Shown: positions 10,801 through 21,753 of the stretch, piece after piece
Position numbering within the stretch: position 1 is the stretch's first letter
Layout: the number at the start of each line of letters is the position of its first letter
Source of the DNA: Thermomucor indicae-seudaticae
Taxonomy: Eukaryota; Mucoromycota; Mucoromycetes; Mucorales; Lichtheimiaceae
NCBI GenBank assembly: GCA_000787465.1
Contig: JSYX01000051.1
Span: forward strand, 1-27,478
DNA: 27,478 nt
Reading direction: 5' to 3'
Position numbers and translations under genes: made by a program
The notes under the pieces: generated by a model
Databases searched by the model: none
What the model was told of the DNA's origin: nothing
What the model saw: the letters and a program-made list of their open reading frames with translations, nothing else

Positions 10801-13800
10801 CCAGCATCGACGTTACCGGTGTTGCCCGCAATGGTATTAGGTGAAGTAACCGGGGGACAAGATGCATTGTTCAGCCTGGAGACTGCCAGCTGGGTTGTTG
10901 GAGAAGGGTATCAAGCACTACTGGCTCGCGTGCCACGGGGCAAAAACAGGGCGGCTTTGGTCAGCTCGCTAGAGGAACGTCAGAAACGCGTTGTTGCATC
11001 TATCGGTTACTATGAGGAGTTGAAGCAAAAGATTGAGATCCATGTTTATGCAAGTACTGCAGGCGCTGTGGTCGAACTGGGCGAATTGCCCGCAAAACTG
11101 AATCCTGTTGTGCGCAGTGTGATGAACAGCATCAAATTTGAAGAAAACCTGGACCTTCAGCAACGCTCGGCGCTCGTCCTAACCGACCTTATTGCCCTTT
11201 GCACACGTGCTTCCAATCGCACGAATCCGAGTGACAAGATAATAAAGAACCTGTGCACATTCCTTTGCTCGGATACGGCTACGACACCTCTTTTGGAAGA
11301 AAATCAGACCGAATCGGGTATCGTTTCTATTCAAAAGGAAGAGTCGTCCAACAACAAGACACAGGCAGCCAAAGATGCAGCAGCAGCAGCAGCAGCGACG
11401 ACGACTTCAGGTACTCAGAAAGAAGCGCAATTGACGAAACGTGGCGCGGAAATTGCGTTGAAGGAGCTCTGCAATCAGTTTGGTAAAGACGTCTTCCGCA
11501 TTGTCCCGAAACTTTGGGAATGCATGACGGCCAAGTTATTGGAGGTGTATGGTGCCGATGCAGGAACGACAGGAGTTTCTCGCGCTGATGCCATGATCAA
11601 GTCAAACCTTGTTCTCGGCCAGGAGGTGATAGATACACTAAGCGTGATAACTACGGTTGTCCCATTCTTGTCGCAAGAGCTGTGGAAAGATGTAAGACCA
11701 CTATATCTTCTTTGCTGGATGAATATCTGTCTAACTTGTAATCTTTATGTATCAGGTAATTGGCATTGTTCCAACCATCTGTAAGGCGCTCCAATCATGC
11801 TATAGTGTTATACGACATGTGAGTGCACGCTGTCTTGCGACGATCGCCAACACGATTACAGAAGAGAGCATGCAAATCATTATTGAACAAGCGCTTCCCT
11901 TACTGGGCGATACAGTGAATGCAATCCATCGACAAGGCGCAGCCGAACTGATATATTATTTGGTTCAGCTCCTCGACACGAAGATTTTGCCGTATACCAT
12001 TTTCCTTGTTGTCCCAGTCCTTGGACGCATGAGTGATACCGACGATGCCGTCCGGCTGATATGTACGAATTGTTTTGCTCTTCTCATTCGACTGGTGCCA
12101 CTCGAGGCTGGTATCCCTGACCCTCCAGGCATGTCAGAGAAGATGCTTGCGCATCGACAAGAGGAAAGGAAGTTCCTGTCGCAGCTGCTGGATAGCTCGA
12201 AGGTTGAGAACTTTACCATTCCTGTCAAGATCAAAGCCGAACTTCGAAAGTATCAGCAAGAGGGCGTCAACTGGCTGGCGTTTCTCAACAAGTTCCATTT
12301 ACATGGCATCCTTTGCGATGATATGGGTTTAGGCAAGACGCTTCAATCGATTTGTATACTCGCAAGCGACCATTACCTTCGAGCCCAGAGATATGCTGCC
12401 ACCAAAGCACCAGACTCTGTGCACTGTCCCTCTTTGGTTATCTGTCCACCTACGTTGACGGGTCACTGGTATCACGAAATCCTCAACTATTCCGAGAACC
12501 TGAAGCCGCTGCTATACACTGGCGGTCCAGCTGAACGAAAAAAGCATAGAACAAACATCATGGACAGCGACGTTGTGATTGTGTCTTACGACATTATACG
12601 CAACGATATTGATGATCTGTCCGGTATCCAATGGAACTATTGTATTCTCGATGAAGGCCACATCATCAAGAACGCAAAGACGAAGATCACCAAAGCCATC
12701 AAGACCATCAAATCCAACCATCGACTCATCCTCTCGGGTACCCCAATCCAGGTAAATAATACTTTACATTTTTGCCATGGCTGCTAGTTTACTGACGTGC
12801 AAGTTATATCCAGAATAACGTTTTAGAATTATGGTCATTATTCGATTTCCTGATGCCTGGATTTTTGGGCACTGAGAAAGTGTTCAATGAGAGGTTCGGA
12901 AAGCCTATCCTGGCGAGCAGGGACAGTAAGAGCTCTTCCAAAGAGCAGGAAGCTGGTGAGTAATACTGAAAAAGAAATGTCTTGTGTGTTTTCACTAATG
13001 AGGTGTGGGCAAACAGGTGCGCTTGCGCTAGAAGCCTTGCATAAACAGGTCTTGCCGTTCCTTTTGCGTCGCCTCAAGGAAGACGTGCTTCATGACCTGC
13101 CACCAAAGATCATACAAGATTATTACAGCGATTTGAGCGAACTGCAGAAAAAGCTCTATGAAGAGTTTGCAAAATCACAGGCAAAGCATGCTGTGGAACA
13201 AGGATTGGAAGAAGAGGCGGAAGGAGGCAAGAATGCTACGCACATTTTCCAGGCACTGCAGTATCTGCGGAAACTGTGCAACCATCCACTCCTGGTACTC
13301 AATGAGAAGCATCCCAGTTACGAGCGAATCCAAGAAGAACTGGCCCGCACAAACTCGTCATTACATGATCTTCAGAATGCACCCAAGTTACAGGCATTAA
13401 AGTAAGTAGACTAGAGATCATAAGAATAGGTTTTTTTTCTGATGTCTGTGTATTAGGCAACTACTGGGCGAATGTGGTATTGGTGCCACTACGAGCGAAT
13501 CCGAATCCGATCCAGCTGCGATGGCTGTGAGCCAGCATCGTGCGCTTATCTTCTGCCAGCTAAAGACAATGCTGGACATTATCGAGAACGATCTGTTCAA
13601 GAAACACATGCCGACCGTGACGTATATGCGACTTGACGGGTCTGTGGATGCGAGCAAACGACACGAGATTGTACAAAAGTTCAATGCGGATCCTTCGATC
13701 GACGTTCTTTTATTGACGACGACCGTGGGTGGACTTGGTCTGAATCTGACGGGTGCCGACACGGTGATTTTCGTGGAGCACGACTGGAACCCTATGAAAG

Positions 13801-14186
13801 ACCTGCAGGCGATGGACCGTGCGCACCGTATTGGGCAAAAGAAGGTTGTGAATGTGTATCGGTTAATCACACGAGGCACCTTGGAGGAAAAGATCATGGG
13901 TCTCCAGAAATTCAAGTTGAACATTGCGAATACGGTTGTGAACCAGCAGAACGCCGGGTTGCAGAGTATGGACACGGATCAGATCCTTGACTTATTTAAC
14001 GTGGAGAACGAAACGGATCGGCCCAAGAAGAAGAAGAAGAAGAAGGAAGAGGAGGCGGCGACGGCGGCGGCGCCTGGGGTTGGTGGTAAAGGCAAAGCTG
14101 TGCTGGAGAATTTGGAAGAGCTCTGGGATGACAAGGAGTACGAAGAAGAATATAATTTGGACAATTTCATTAGCGGATTACAATAA
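7899..14186 (+). CDS. MOT1: Mot1/BTAF1, Snf2-family TBP-removing ATPase (1891 aa)
   Basis: Exons: 7899-7909, 7966-8089, 8156-8501, 8575-8785, 8843-8910, 8979-9213, 9264-11691, 11756-12751, 12814-12955, 13017-13401, 13457-14186; all phases agree and the 1891 aa match yeast Mot1 (about 1870). The protein binds TATA-binding protein through N-terminal HEAT repeats and uses ATP to lift it from DNA, redistributing TBP between promoters. Visible: the start [17 protein letters not shown] and the repeat with [23 protein letters not shown] repeats to about residue 1250; Walker A region CDDMGLGKT near residue 1330; Walker B as DEGH near 1440 (Mot1 subfamily, rather than DEAH); helicase motif V-VI with [13 protein letters not shown] and AHRIGQKK near 1770; and a C-terminal tail ending [11 protein letters not shown]. 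Low-complexity inserts (Ser, Ala and Lys runs) lie near residues 200-240, 1040 and 1840. The gene seems intact. Confidence 0.95.
11374..11403 (+). repeat. CAG-type trinucleotide run coding for alanine
   Basis: A run of GCA codons, seen as (CAG)n-like DNA, followed by ACG codons lies in the large Mot1 exon and codes for an Ala/Thr tract in a loop between HEAT repeats. Such a run is prone to length variation. Confidence 0.6.
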
Positions 14187-14341
14187 CTCACTCATAATAC
14201 CTTTTCTCAGCTGTATATATATTATTACCACACAATACAAATGCTTCTTTCAAGGCAACTGCTGCCAAACTCTTTGTCGTAGATGGATGCTACTAAAGTA
14301 CATACAGGATGTGGTATATAATACAAAAGGAAGATGGGGGG
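14187..14341. other. Short convergent intergenic region (Mot1 / amine oxidase)
   Basis: Only 155 bp separate the stop codons of the two convergent genes, so their 3' untranslated regions almost certainly overlap. AT-rich runs (TATATATATTATTA) near 14213 may serve as 3'-end signals. Confidence 0.55.
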
Positions 14342-16472
14342 CTAAAGCTTGCTTGGTTCGCAGCAGCGGCTGTCGTTGTTTTCATAAGCGTGGACAGACT
14401 TGTTGATGGACTTGTTGGTTGGGGGCACGTTGAGGGCAGGGTTCGCCATGAAAAAGTTGGCGGGCTTCATCATGAATCCCGCCGTTTCGACAGGCATGAT
14501 GGGGAAGTCTTCGACGCGGGGCAAGTGCGTGATCGCAAACGTAAGCCAGACGACGATATCTCGGTTCACGATACTTGACGGTTCGTTGTTGGCCCATTGG
14601 GCGAGGGTGTCGCGGCCGTCGGACTGATTGCAATAGAACCCACCAGCGAACATCTGGTTTTCGTTGTAGGGCGTGACCCAGAGGGTCTTTCTGGCAAAGG
14701 GAGCGCGTTCGGCGACGATCGAGTCGTCAGCCGGGAAGAAGGGCGCGGCGTCCTTGGTGCTGATCTTCCAGCCGACGGGCGTGTTGGTGTACGGGTGAAT
14801 CCTGTTCTGGTTGATGATCTTCCAGAAGCGCGCGGTCTCGAAACAGGCGGATTGCTGGGCGTCGTAGGTGTTCTGGAGGACGCGGGAGGTGGCCATGAAG
14901 GCGTTGCCGAAGGGGTTGCGCGGGTGGCCTGTCGGGAACGGCGAGCGGACGGTATCGTACTGGACGACCGAGTTGTTGAGGCCGTCGATCATGGGGTCGA
15001 TGCGGACGGTGAAAAAGTGCTGGTGGTACTGGGCGTTGATCTGGGGCGCGACGGCGACGCCGTAGGCGCTGGGGGACTCGTCTGGCGCCAAGACGTGGGT
15101 GTTGAGGACGCCGGTGGCCTTGACCTCGTACTCGAACGAGCCGTCCTGGTAAAAGTAGTAGTAGAGGCCGTAGTCGTAGTTGGCGACGGTGACAAAGTGG
15201 GAGAGGACGAGGCGGCGCGAGCGGACGGTGTGGGCGCGGGCGGGGTTGCGGTAGTCGGTGTGCTTGAAGAGGACGCCGTGGTCTTCTTCGTGCAGGCAGA
15301 CGGCGTTGGGCACGTGGACGGGCTTCCTGCCGGTGGGGTCGCTGAAGACGGCGTCAAAGTAGTGGATGGAGCCGAGGCAGTCGCAGCCGAGCTTGAGCGA
15401 GTTGGTGCAGAGGCCGAGGCCGTACTCGCCGACGTCAAAGGCGTGTTTGCGGTGGTGCGGCGGGAGCGGGTCGGCGTACGGAACGACCATTTCGGACAGC
15501 GCGATGCGGTAAAAGAGCGGGCGGGCGTGGTCGCCGCGGTCGCGGTAGCTCACGTTGTGGATGACGAGGCCTTCGCGGTAGTTCATGGAGATGCGCAGGT
15601 TCCAGTTTTGCCAGTCGATCTCGTTGCCGCGGACGGTGAACGAGACGCCCAGCGGTTGCTGGATGATGATGGGTTTCAGGTCGTTGCGAAGGTTTTGGTG
15701 GCCGATAAAGTGTGGTAGAAAGTTGTGGGTCTGCATGGGAATCATGGGGCGAGTGAACTTGCTGTCTCTGGGCTTGATATGCTCAATGTCAATGACCTTC
15801 ATTTGTCCCAAGTCTGATAGTAATAACAGCCTTTAGTAATTAAAATTGCTTTTTTTTCCATCCATTCTGCTTGTTATTACCAATGATGGGCACAAAGTCC
15901 AATGGATGTGCGTACTGATTATCGTCCTCGCAAGTGCGGATGTACATGAAGGCCTGCATCAAGCGCCTTTCGCGACCAGGGTAGCGGACGTGGCGAGCGA
16001 TTGCCCAGGGATCATTAAACACTTGAGTCATGTCTGTGATACCCAACGCCCTGCATTCGGCCTGGACACGTTCGTCCTTGCGCACCAGTTCTTCGACTTG
16101 GAACATTTCATCGAGGGTGAGAATCGGCTGAACGTCAGGGACGTGTTTCCAGGACTTGACGGCTTTTTTGTCCAGCGACACAACCGCTTCATAGCATTTC
16201 ATCGAGGGTCGCTCGAGAGCGACGACGAGGGCTTCACGCTCGATATGGGCCACGCGGGGCTTGGTCGTATCCCAGCCAAGATAGGAGAGCATGAGCGCTT
16301 TGGGCGGTTCCTTGAGGGTGATTGTGTTAAAAATAATGTTGATTTCGGGTTTTGCGTTGCGCACGATATCGGCGACTTGGATAATCTCGTCTCCTGAGAG
16401 TTGGTCCAGTGGATGATGTCGCTGTGTTGCAGCCGTGGCTGCTTTCATTTCTGTGCTGGGAGTGGCCATCAT
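14342..16472 (-). CDS. Peroxisomal copper amine oxidase (primary-amine oxidase, 687 aa)
   Basis: Two exons on the minus strand, 16472-15881 and 15813-14342, joined across a 67-bp GT-AG intron in phase 1. The enzyme oxidises primary amines to aldehydes with release of ammonia and hydrogen peroxide, letting fungi use amines as nitrogen source. Key residues are present: catalytic base Asp in AFDVGEYGLG (about 324); the TPQ cofactor tyrosine in TVANYDYG (about 410); copper ligands His in YHQHFF (about 461 and 463) and in THLPRVEDFP (about 627). The protein ends in SKL, a canonical type 1 peroxisomal signal, which fits a peroxide-producing oxidase. The start is MMATPS at 16472; a MATPS start one codon later is equally possible, and a longer frame reaches 16562. 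The middle of exon 2 (about 14700-15640) is strikingly GC-rich and gives a long spurious antisense frame. Confidence 0.95.
15814..15880 (-). other. Intron of the amine oxidase gene
   Basis: The donor is ATTG/GTAATA and the acceptor CTATCAG/ACTTGG on the minus strand. Removal joins FVPII to DLGQMKVIDIEH in frame. Confidence 0.85.
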
Positions 16473-16515
16473 GATAAAGAGAGGTGTAATAGGGAATAAC
16501 CTTGTTGTTTTCAGG

Positions 16516-16522
16516 TTATATA
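16516..16522 (-). promoter_or_regulatory. TATA-like box of the amine oxidase gene
   Basis: TATATAA on the minus strand, 43 bp before the chosen ATG at 16472. The spacing resembles the TATA boxes of the other genes here and argues against the upstream in-frame ATG at 16562. Confidence 0.5.
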
Positions 16523-17156
16523 TGTAATTTTTGTCACCCGAGATAGCGCTTGTTTCTAACAATCATGCTGACCTGACGCTGTTGGCCAAAGCTCCGCTAA
16601 TGCGCTTTATCTTTCTTTTGTTTCCCAAAGATGAAGAGCAATTTGTCGCCACCTTGTTGATCCTACAGAAATGTTGATGGACATCATCATTCCAACTTCT
16701 TCTTTACTAGAAGGATTGATCGTGATTGAGAGAAACAGCAAAGATTCCATCATTGTTGTTATCACACCATGAAGCTGGTGACCCGGAAGAGTTTACAGAT
16801 GATTTGTCATTGCTAGCCTCAGACCAGTGTGTCTGTGTGGATCGAGAATGCGATGCTAGTTTATATGTGCTTATGCTAAATGCCAACTGTGCGTCATCAT
16901 TGACGCGCTATGCCCATGACATGGTTTTGACAGAACGAATGCCAACCTGAGGAGATCAGCTTTTGGCCAACGCGAGCACCAAGGCTTGCCTGGTCAGTTT
17001 AGCGGTTCTGACAAATACGTCGACTTTTTTTGGTCACTGCCCCGCCCGACCCATTCTTGCCCTTTTAGAAACAAGCTTTTCTGTTGATCGGAGAATATCA
17101 GTGCATGACACCTGCTCAGCAGAACCAGCGTTATTGCACCAAGGTCTACTGTATCT
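16523..17156. other. Intergenic, no supported gene
   Basis: The stretch holds the amine oxidase promoter and short frames only. A frame at 16726-16950 is acidic and Cys-containing but has no good splice link to the tentative gene starting near 17157; it could be an upstream exon that I cannot connect. Confidence 0.4.
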
Positions 17157-18616
17157 ATGGCTTTTGCCATCATGCTTTGGCGCATCGTAAGTCGAGCAAG
17201 GCGACATTGAATCTTTGGACAGCAGTGAGCTTCTTTTGTTTGATCTGTATAGATGGGACACTGCGTTTGCCCGTCTTGTTACAGAACAGAAAGAAATGGC
17301 ATTGAATCAATCAGTCCTACGTATGTTCCTTGCGGTATGTCATCTGATTACTGAATAATCGTTTCCATATCCAAGCTCCAAACATGACAGTTACAGAGAG
17401 CAGAGACAGCTCAATAAGCTGTTGATAATGCAGGGCATGGCTTACGCAAGCTCCTCGTGGACTAGGTCTTATTGGGAGATCAGCCATCTCTTTTATGGAC
17501 TGATATCTTGTTCACCATCACTGAAAAGGGGACCTTGACTGACGGAAATGAATGCTGCTTATTGCCAGGTAATAATGTCGGAATATTATGGCTGGGATAC
17601 ATCAGACAGTGTCAACACGCAGCAACATGCCAGAAACAGTTACATGAATGCAGCATCCGTTCCACCACCAGCAGCAGCGCTCACAGACGAGCATATATGT
17701 ACGTGCAATGATTTCCACGCTGTTGACTACAACATACTCTCGTTGTTAGTTCTTGTAACAGACATTTCCGTCCACCACGTGTCATTTACAAGAACAAGCA
17801 TACGGTATTTTACATACTTGGGTTAGAGCCTGATAGATGTCTTGTTTCATCATGGCGTTTGGATATTGCGCGGGCGATCCTGAACAAATGACAGCCAATC
17901 TGTAGTCGAGACAGACTTGCTCTGGTAATAACGAGATTGCATATGTCATGGTTAGCATCATTGCCGGTTTAAATGAGCATTTAATATGCTTCTGAAGGGC
18001 ATGGATATAGGAGGCCTGAAACGTCAAGAAGATCTTGAAACATGATACATGCATCATATAAATGAGTTTTCTTTTTGTCCGTCTATGTTTTATATTAGAC
18101 GCATGAACTGTCACCATGAATAGACCCTGCATCGTGAACAAGGCAAGTGCCGTTCAGTACGACCTCGCAAAAATTGCTTTATGACAGATTTTAGGAGGGT
18201 GCCAGATATCAGTGAAGATGATATAGCTTTCGAGGCTGATTCATCCGAGGTAGAACCGACTAGAAACGTTGATAGGCAAAGGGAGCCTGAATGGGGGGCA
18301 GGGGATCAGAGGCATCATCGACAGGTGTGACACGGCGCACGTGTGCCAATATGCGAATTCCAGTGTTTGTACATTGTTCATTACATTACAGATGTTCGGT
18401 AAATTGGCCGGTTTAACTTAACAGACATGCTGCATCAGCGTTCCAACCGGTCAATCGCTCGGGAAAATATTCTTGGTTTCTATGAAGACGTTGACGAAGC
18501 GAAACGAGATGAGAGTGATGGTCGGGGATCTGTTCGCGGACTTTTTACGAGAAGGACGTTTCATCCCCGCACAAGATGAAAAAGAAGAGACGCAGGCATC
18601 CATTGCACATCTTTAA
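17157..18616 (+). CDS. Tentative multi-exon gene, Cys-rich N-terminus, unknown function
   Basis: Exons that fit consensus splice sites and phase: 17157-17186, 17253-17320, 17376 to about 17463, a middle exon ending at 17698, 18188-18324 and 18425-18616. The early part reads MGHCVCPSCYRTERNG, a CxCxxC cluster like a small zinc site, followed by a charged helix (DSYREQRQLNKLLIMQG). Later parts are hydrophilic and acidic (DISEDDIAFEADSSEVEP) and end with GDLFADFLREGRFIPAQDE. The join into the middle exon is unresolved: a GT donor at 17463 with an acceptor at 17609, or a weak GC donor with an acceptor at 17568. The intron 17699-18187 is far longer than others here. The last exon is also open in a second frame. 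I recognise no family. The start may instead be the ATG at 17253. Confidence 0.35.
17818..18015 (-). other. Exon-like open segment opposite the long intron
   Basis: On the minus strand a 198-bp segment is bounded by a strong acceptor (GACGTTTCAG/GCC) and a strong donor (CCAA/GTATGT). It is open for exactly 66 codons in phase 0-0 and has protein-like composition (KPAMMLTMTYAISLLPEQV). I found no convincing neighbouring exons on that strand, so it could be chance or a relic. Confidence 0.25.
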
Positions 18617-19175
18617 CCGCTCCATATACGCTCCTTTTCTCTCTTTCTCTCTCTCCACACACGACAAGGTCTTGTTCCTCCCCTTTCCTGGACCGCCCCT
18701 AAGCATCTTCACCTAGACGCGTAATTCCCGAGACTACCTACAAACAGCAAAAACACAGGTATATATTTTTGAATTTCTGCTGCGTTTTTTTTCTTCCGCA
18801 TTATTTGTGCTGCTGGGAAAGGGCTTTCTCTTTCATTTCAAGTGCACTTGTCTCTTTGCGGGTTCTTCCCCTCCCTAAAAAAGAAAGAAAGAACGACAAG
18901 GGCTTGCAATAAAACTTGTTTCCCTCAAAAAGCCACGAAGCACCCGCCTAATACTATACAGCTATTTTCTCACTCCGGCTGCATCTCTCTTTTTTTTTAT
19001 TCTTCTTCTTCCCTTACTACTACTTAGTATTCGGCCGCATCTAAATCCCTCTTTCCTCCTCTTTGTAAAAATTTCTATAGTTTCCCTCTGCATCATTCAG
19101 CAACATCCGGCATCGTTCAACCATCACCATCCGCTACGACAACAACAACGATTACTACTACAACCCTACGCAAAA
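18617..19175 (+). promoter_or_regulatory. Promoter and pyrimidine-rich 5' leader of casein kinase 1
   Basis: The 500 bp before the kinase start is strongly CT-rich on the plus strand (for example CTCTCTTTCTCTCTCTCC near 18637) and turns into a CAA/ACTAC-rich, unstructured leader just before the ATG. Long CT tracts followed by such leaders are typical of well-expressed fungal genes. No clean TATA box is seen; a TATATATTTTTG word occurs near 18762. Confidence 0.5.
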
Positions 19176-20784
19176 ATGACTGGAAACCATTCGCACTCGT
19201 CTACGGCCGCCAGTTCGTTCTCGTCTCACAATGTCGTTGGTGTGCATTACCGAGTCGGCAAGAAGATTGGTGAAGGCAGCTTCGGTATTATTTACGAAGG
19301 TGAGTTGGGAGGGCCCTTTGTTGCGCAGGCTCCTGCCCTTTGTTTCCCCAACTTGCGCAGTAACGCAAACAGTTTCGCTTCCATTGTCATTGTTAAGGAA
19401 CCAATCTGCTCAATAATCAACCCGTGGCCATCAAGTTCGAGCCTAGAAAAAGTGACGCACCCCAGCTCCGCGATGAATATAGAACGTACAAGATAATGGC
19501 TGGTTCAAGTAAGCATATTTATCTCGCTATCTATCTCTATCTCTCTAAGTAATGACGTATGTATAGCTGGTATACCGACTGCGTACTACTTTGGTCAGGA
19601 GGGTCTGCACAACATTCTGGTCATTGATCTTTTGGGTCCCAGTTTGGAAGACATGTTTGACATTTGTGGCCGCCGATTCTCTGTCAAGACAGTCGCTATG
19701 CTTGCCAAACAAATGGTATGGGAGGGGAATGGGCTTTTTTTGACAGCAACGCAGAATGGCTTATACTATTCGCTGTATAGCTTAACCGGGTGCAGACGAT
19801 TCATGAAAAGAATCTGATTTACCGAGACATTAAGCCCGACAATTTTCTGATTGGCAAGCCGGGAACCAAGATGGCCAACCAGATATTTATCGTTGACTTT
19901 GGTATGGCCAAGCTTTACCGCGATCCAAAGACGAAGCAGCATATTCCATACCGTGAACGGAAAAGTCTGTCGGGAACTGCACGATATATGAGTATCAACA
20001 CGCATCTTGGCCGAGGTAGATAGTGCATGGAAGTATCCATTTAAGGCAATTTACCAACGATGTGTTCTCTTTTTTAGAGCAATCACGTCGTGATGACCTT
20101 GAAGCGCTTGGCCATGTGTTTATGTACTTTTTGCGAGGCTCACTTCCGTGGCAAGGCTTGAAGGCGGCTACGAACAAGCAAAAGTACGAGAAGATTGGTG
20201 AAAAGAAGCAAACCACAGCTATAAAGGACCTTTGCGAGAATTTCCCTGGTAGGATTATTTGGGCTGCAACTTGTCAAGCGCAGAGCACTAATAGATTCTT
20301 TGGCAGAGGAATTCGCGATCTACTTGCAGTATGTGCGAAAACTGGGCTTTGAGGAGACGCCTGACTACGATTTCCTTCGCGAGTTATTCACCAAGGTGAT
20401 CAAGAATGCCGGAGAAGTTGAAGACGGCGTTTATGACTGGATGCTGCTTAACAATGGCAAAGGCTGGGAGGTTTGTAGACTGCCAAAGAAAGAAAGAGAG
20501 AGAGAATATGAGATACTGAGTCATGATTACAGACTTTGTCGAAGCGTCAAGTAGCTCGTCAAGGCTTGCCTGCTCCAGCAAAGAAAGTGATTGCCGATAA
20601 CCAACGTCAGATGACCAAGCAACCTGAGCAGTACCAGGCTGCAGCAGAGGCCCATGCTGCTCAATCTCCTGCCGTCGCGGCCGGCGCGCAAGCAGCTGCT
20701 GTAGGTCAAAGCAGCCAGCAACCACCATCACGTCAAAAGAAGCCTGGCTTATTGGCAAAATTGACGTGCGGTCTGTGCCACTAA
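19176..20784 (+). CDS. Casein kinase 1 (CK1) family Ser/Thr kinase (401 aa, 7 exons)
   Basis: Exons 19176-19299, 19398-19508, 19567-19715, 19781-20015, 20078-20248, 20307-20470, 20533-20784; phases agree. CK1 enzymes phosphorylate pre-primed Ser/Thr sites in nutrient sensing, endocytosis and growth control. The kinase domain shows the glycine loop [14 protein letters not shown] (30-42), catalytic Lys in AIKFEP (54), catalytic loop IYRDIKPDN (142-149, Asp 144), DFG (167-169) and the CK1-specific region after it ([16 protein letters not shown]), with SIN in place of the APE motif. The C-terminal tail is Ala/Gln-rich and ends [10 protein letters not shown]. Yeast Yck1/2 and fission yeast Cki1 end in Cys pairs that are palmitoylated for membrane attachment; the two cysteines here suggest the same, so this is probably the membrane-type (Yck/Cki1) subfamily. 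Intron 2 holds a (CTAT)n/(CT)n simple repeat. Confidence 0.95.
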
Positions 20785-21753
20785 GTTAGTAGAAGGGTAA
20801 TTCCCAGTTAGAATAATCTGGTCATTCCACCCTATTGGTTTTTTTTTCCGAGGACATTTTCTTTTTACATTACGCACGCAATCGCTTCTTCTTCAAGTTA
20901 CTACTCATTATCACACGCACATCCCTAGTTTCTCTTTTTCTTACTTCAATTAGCCCGAAAGAATGACTCTTAGTTCCGTTTCTTTTTGCAATTGTCATTT
21001 TTTATTATTCACAAAGGCACATGTTTTCCACTAATCACGCTTATTGCATTGCACCGCGTTGAATGTGTCAAAACAATGAGCCATATTTACCAACAACACA
21101 AGAGGTAGGATTAGGCGGTCGCTGCCTATGTTTGGACTGCAGCGATCCGATAATGAGAGCTTATTCAAGGACTCCGGACCCCGAGCTGCGCTTCGGTAAC
21201 TGGTCTGTTTCATTGGGAGCATCTTCTTTACATGGGTTCGCCCCAAAGAGAAGGCAGTCGTTCAGGCAGGTCTCTCAATGAGGACTCATAAGTAGCAGAA
21301 TGGAGAGTGCAATGGAGCTGCCTTTTTCTGTTTTCTTATCAAAGGAGATAGCGCGGTCGCTTTATACCATCAGATCCGTGTCCCATTTTGCCCTGTCAAG
21401 CTGTAGAGCTGCACTTTGCAAGCGCGAAAACGGAGAATGATTGAAGCCTGACTTTCTTCGCTTTTTGTTACAAAAGCTCTGCTTATTGATTGTACTATTC
21501 GCTGAACTGGGCGCGAGCAAAAGCGCGCAAGCTATTTATATATTAGACAAATACAACTGCTGCCTTGGCAACGGGAATGCCGGATGAGTGGCTTTACAAA
21601 TGATGTCTGATTGGCATAAGGAGGTCGTTGTAAGGAGTTTTGGGAGCAGTCCCCTTTTGGGTGGAGGAAATGATTTCCCAGCTCAGACCAGAGCTCCTTG
21701 TACGGGCGTACCACCCCAAACCTGGAAAGTGCCATTCGCCATTCATTTCCAGC
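20785..21753. other. Intergenic, no gene seen
   Basis: After the kinase stop the sequence is T-rich (3' untranslated region likely to about 21010), then without recognisable features until the next start. The open frames (up to 72 codons) carry no motif. Confidence 0.5.

Noticed and set aside
14989..15438. 149-codon minus-strand ORF rich in Thr/Ser/Pro/Ala
   Set aside because: A shifted frame of the amine oxidase exon with low-complexity composition typical of GC-rich shadows.
14597..15718. 373-codon plus-strand ORF, very rich in Val/Gly/Asp
   Set aside because: It is the exact antisense of the GC-rich part of the amine oxidase, whose frame carries all catalytic residues; absence of stops follows from base composition.
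19509..19566. CTAT/CT simple repeat as a possible regulatory element
   Set aside because: It lies wholly inside a short intron of the kinase gene and looks like an ordinary pyrimidine microsatellite.
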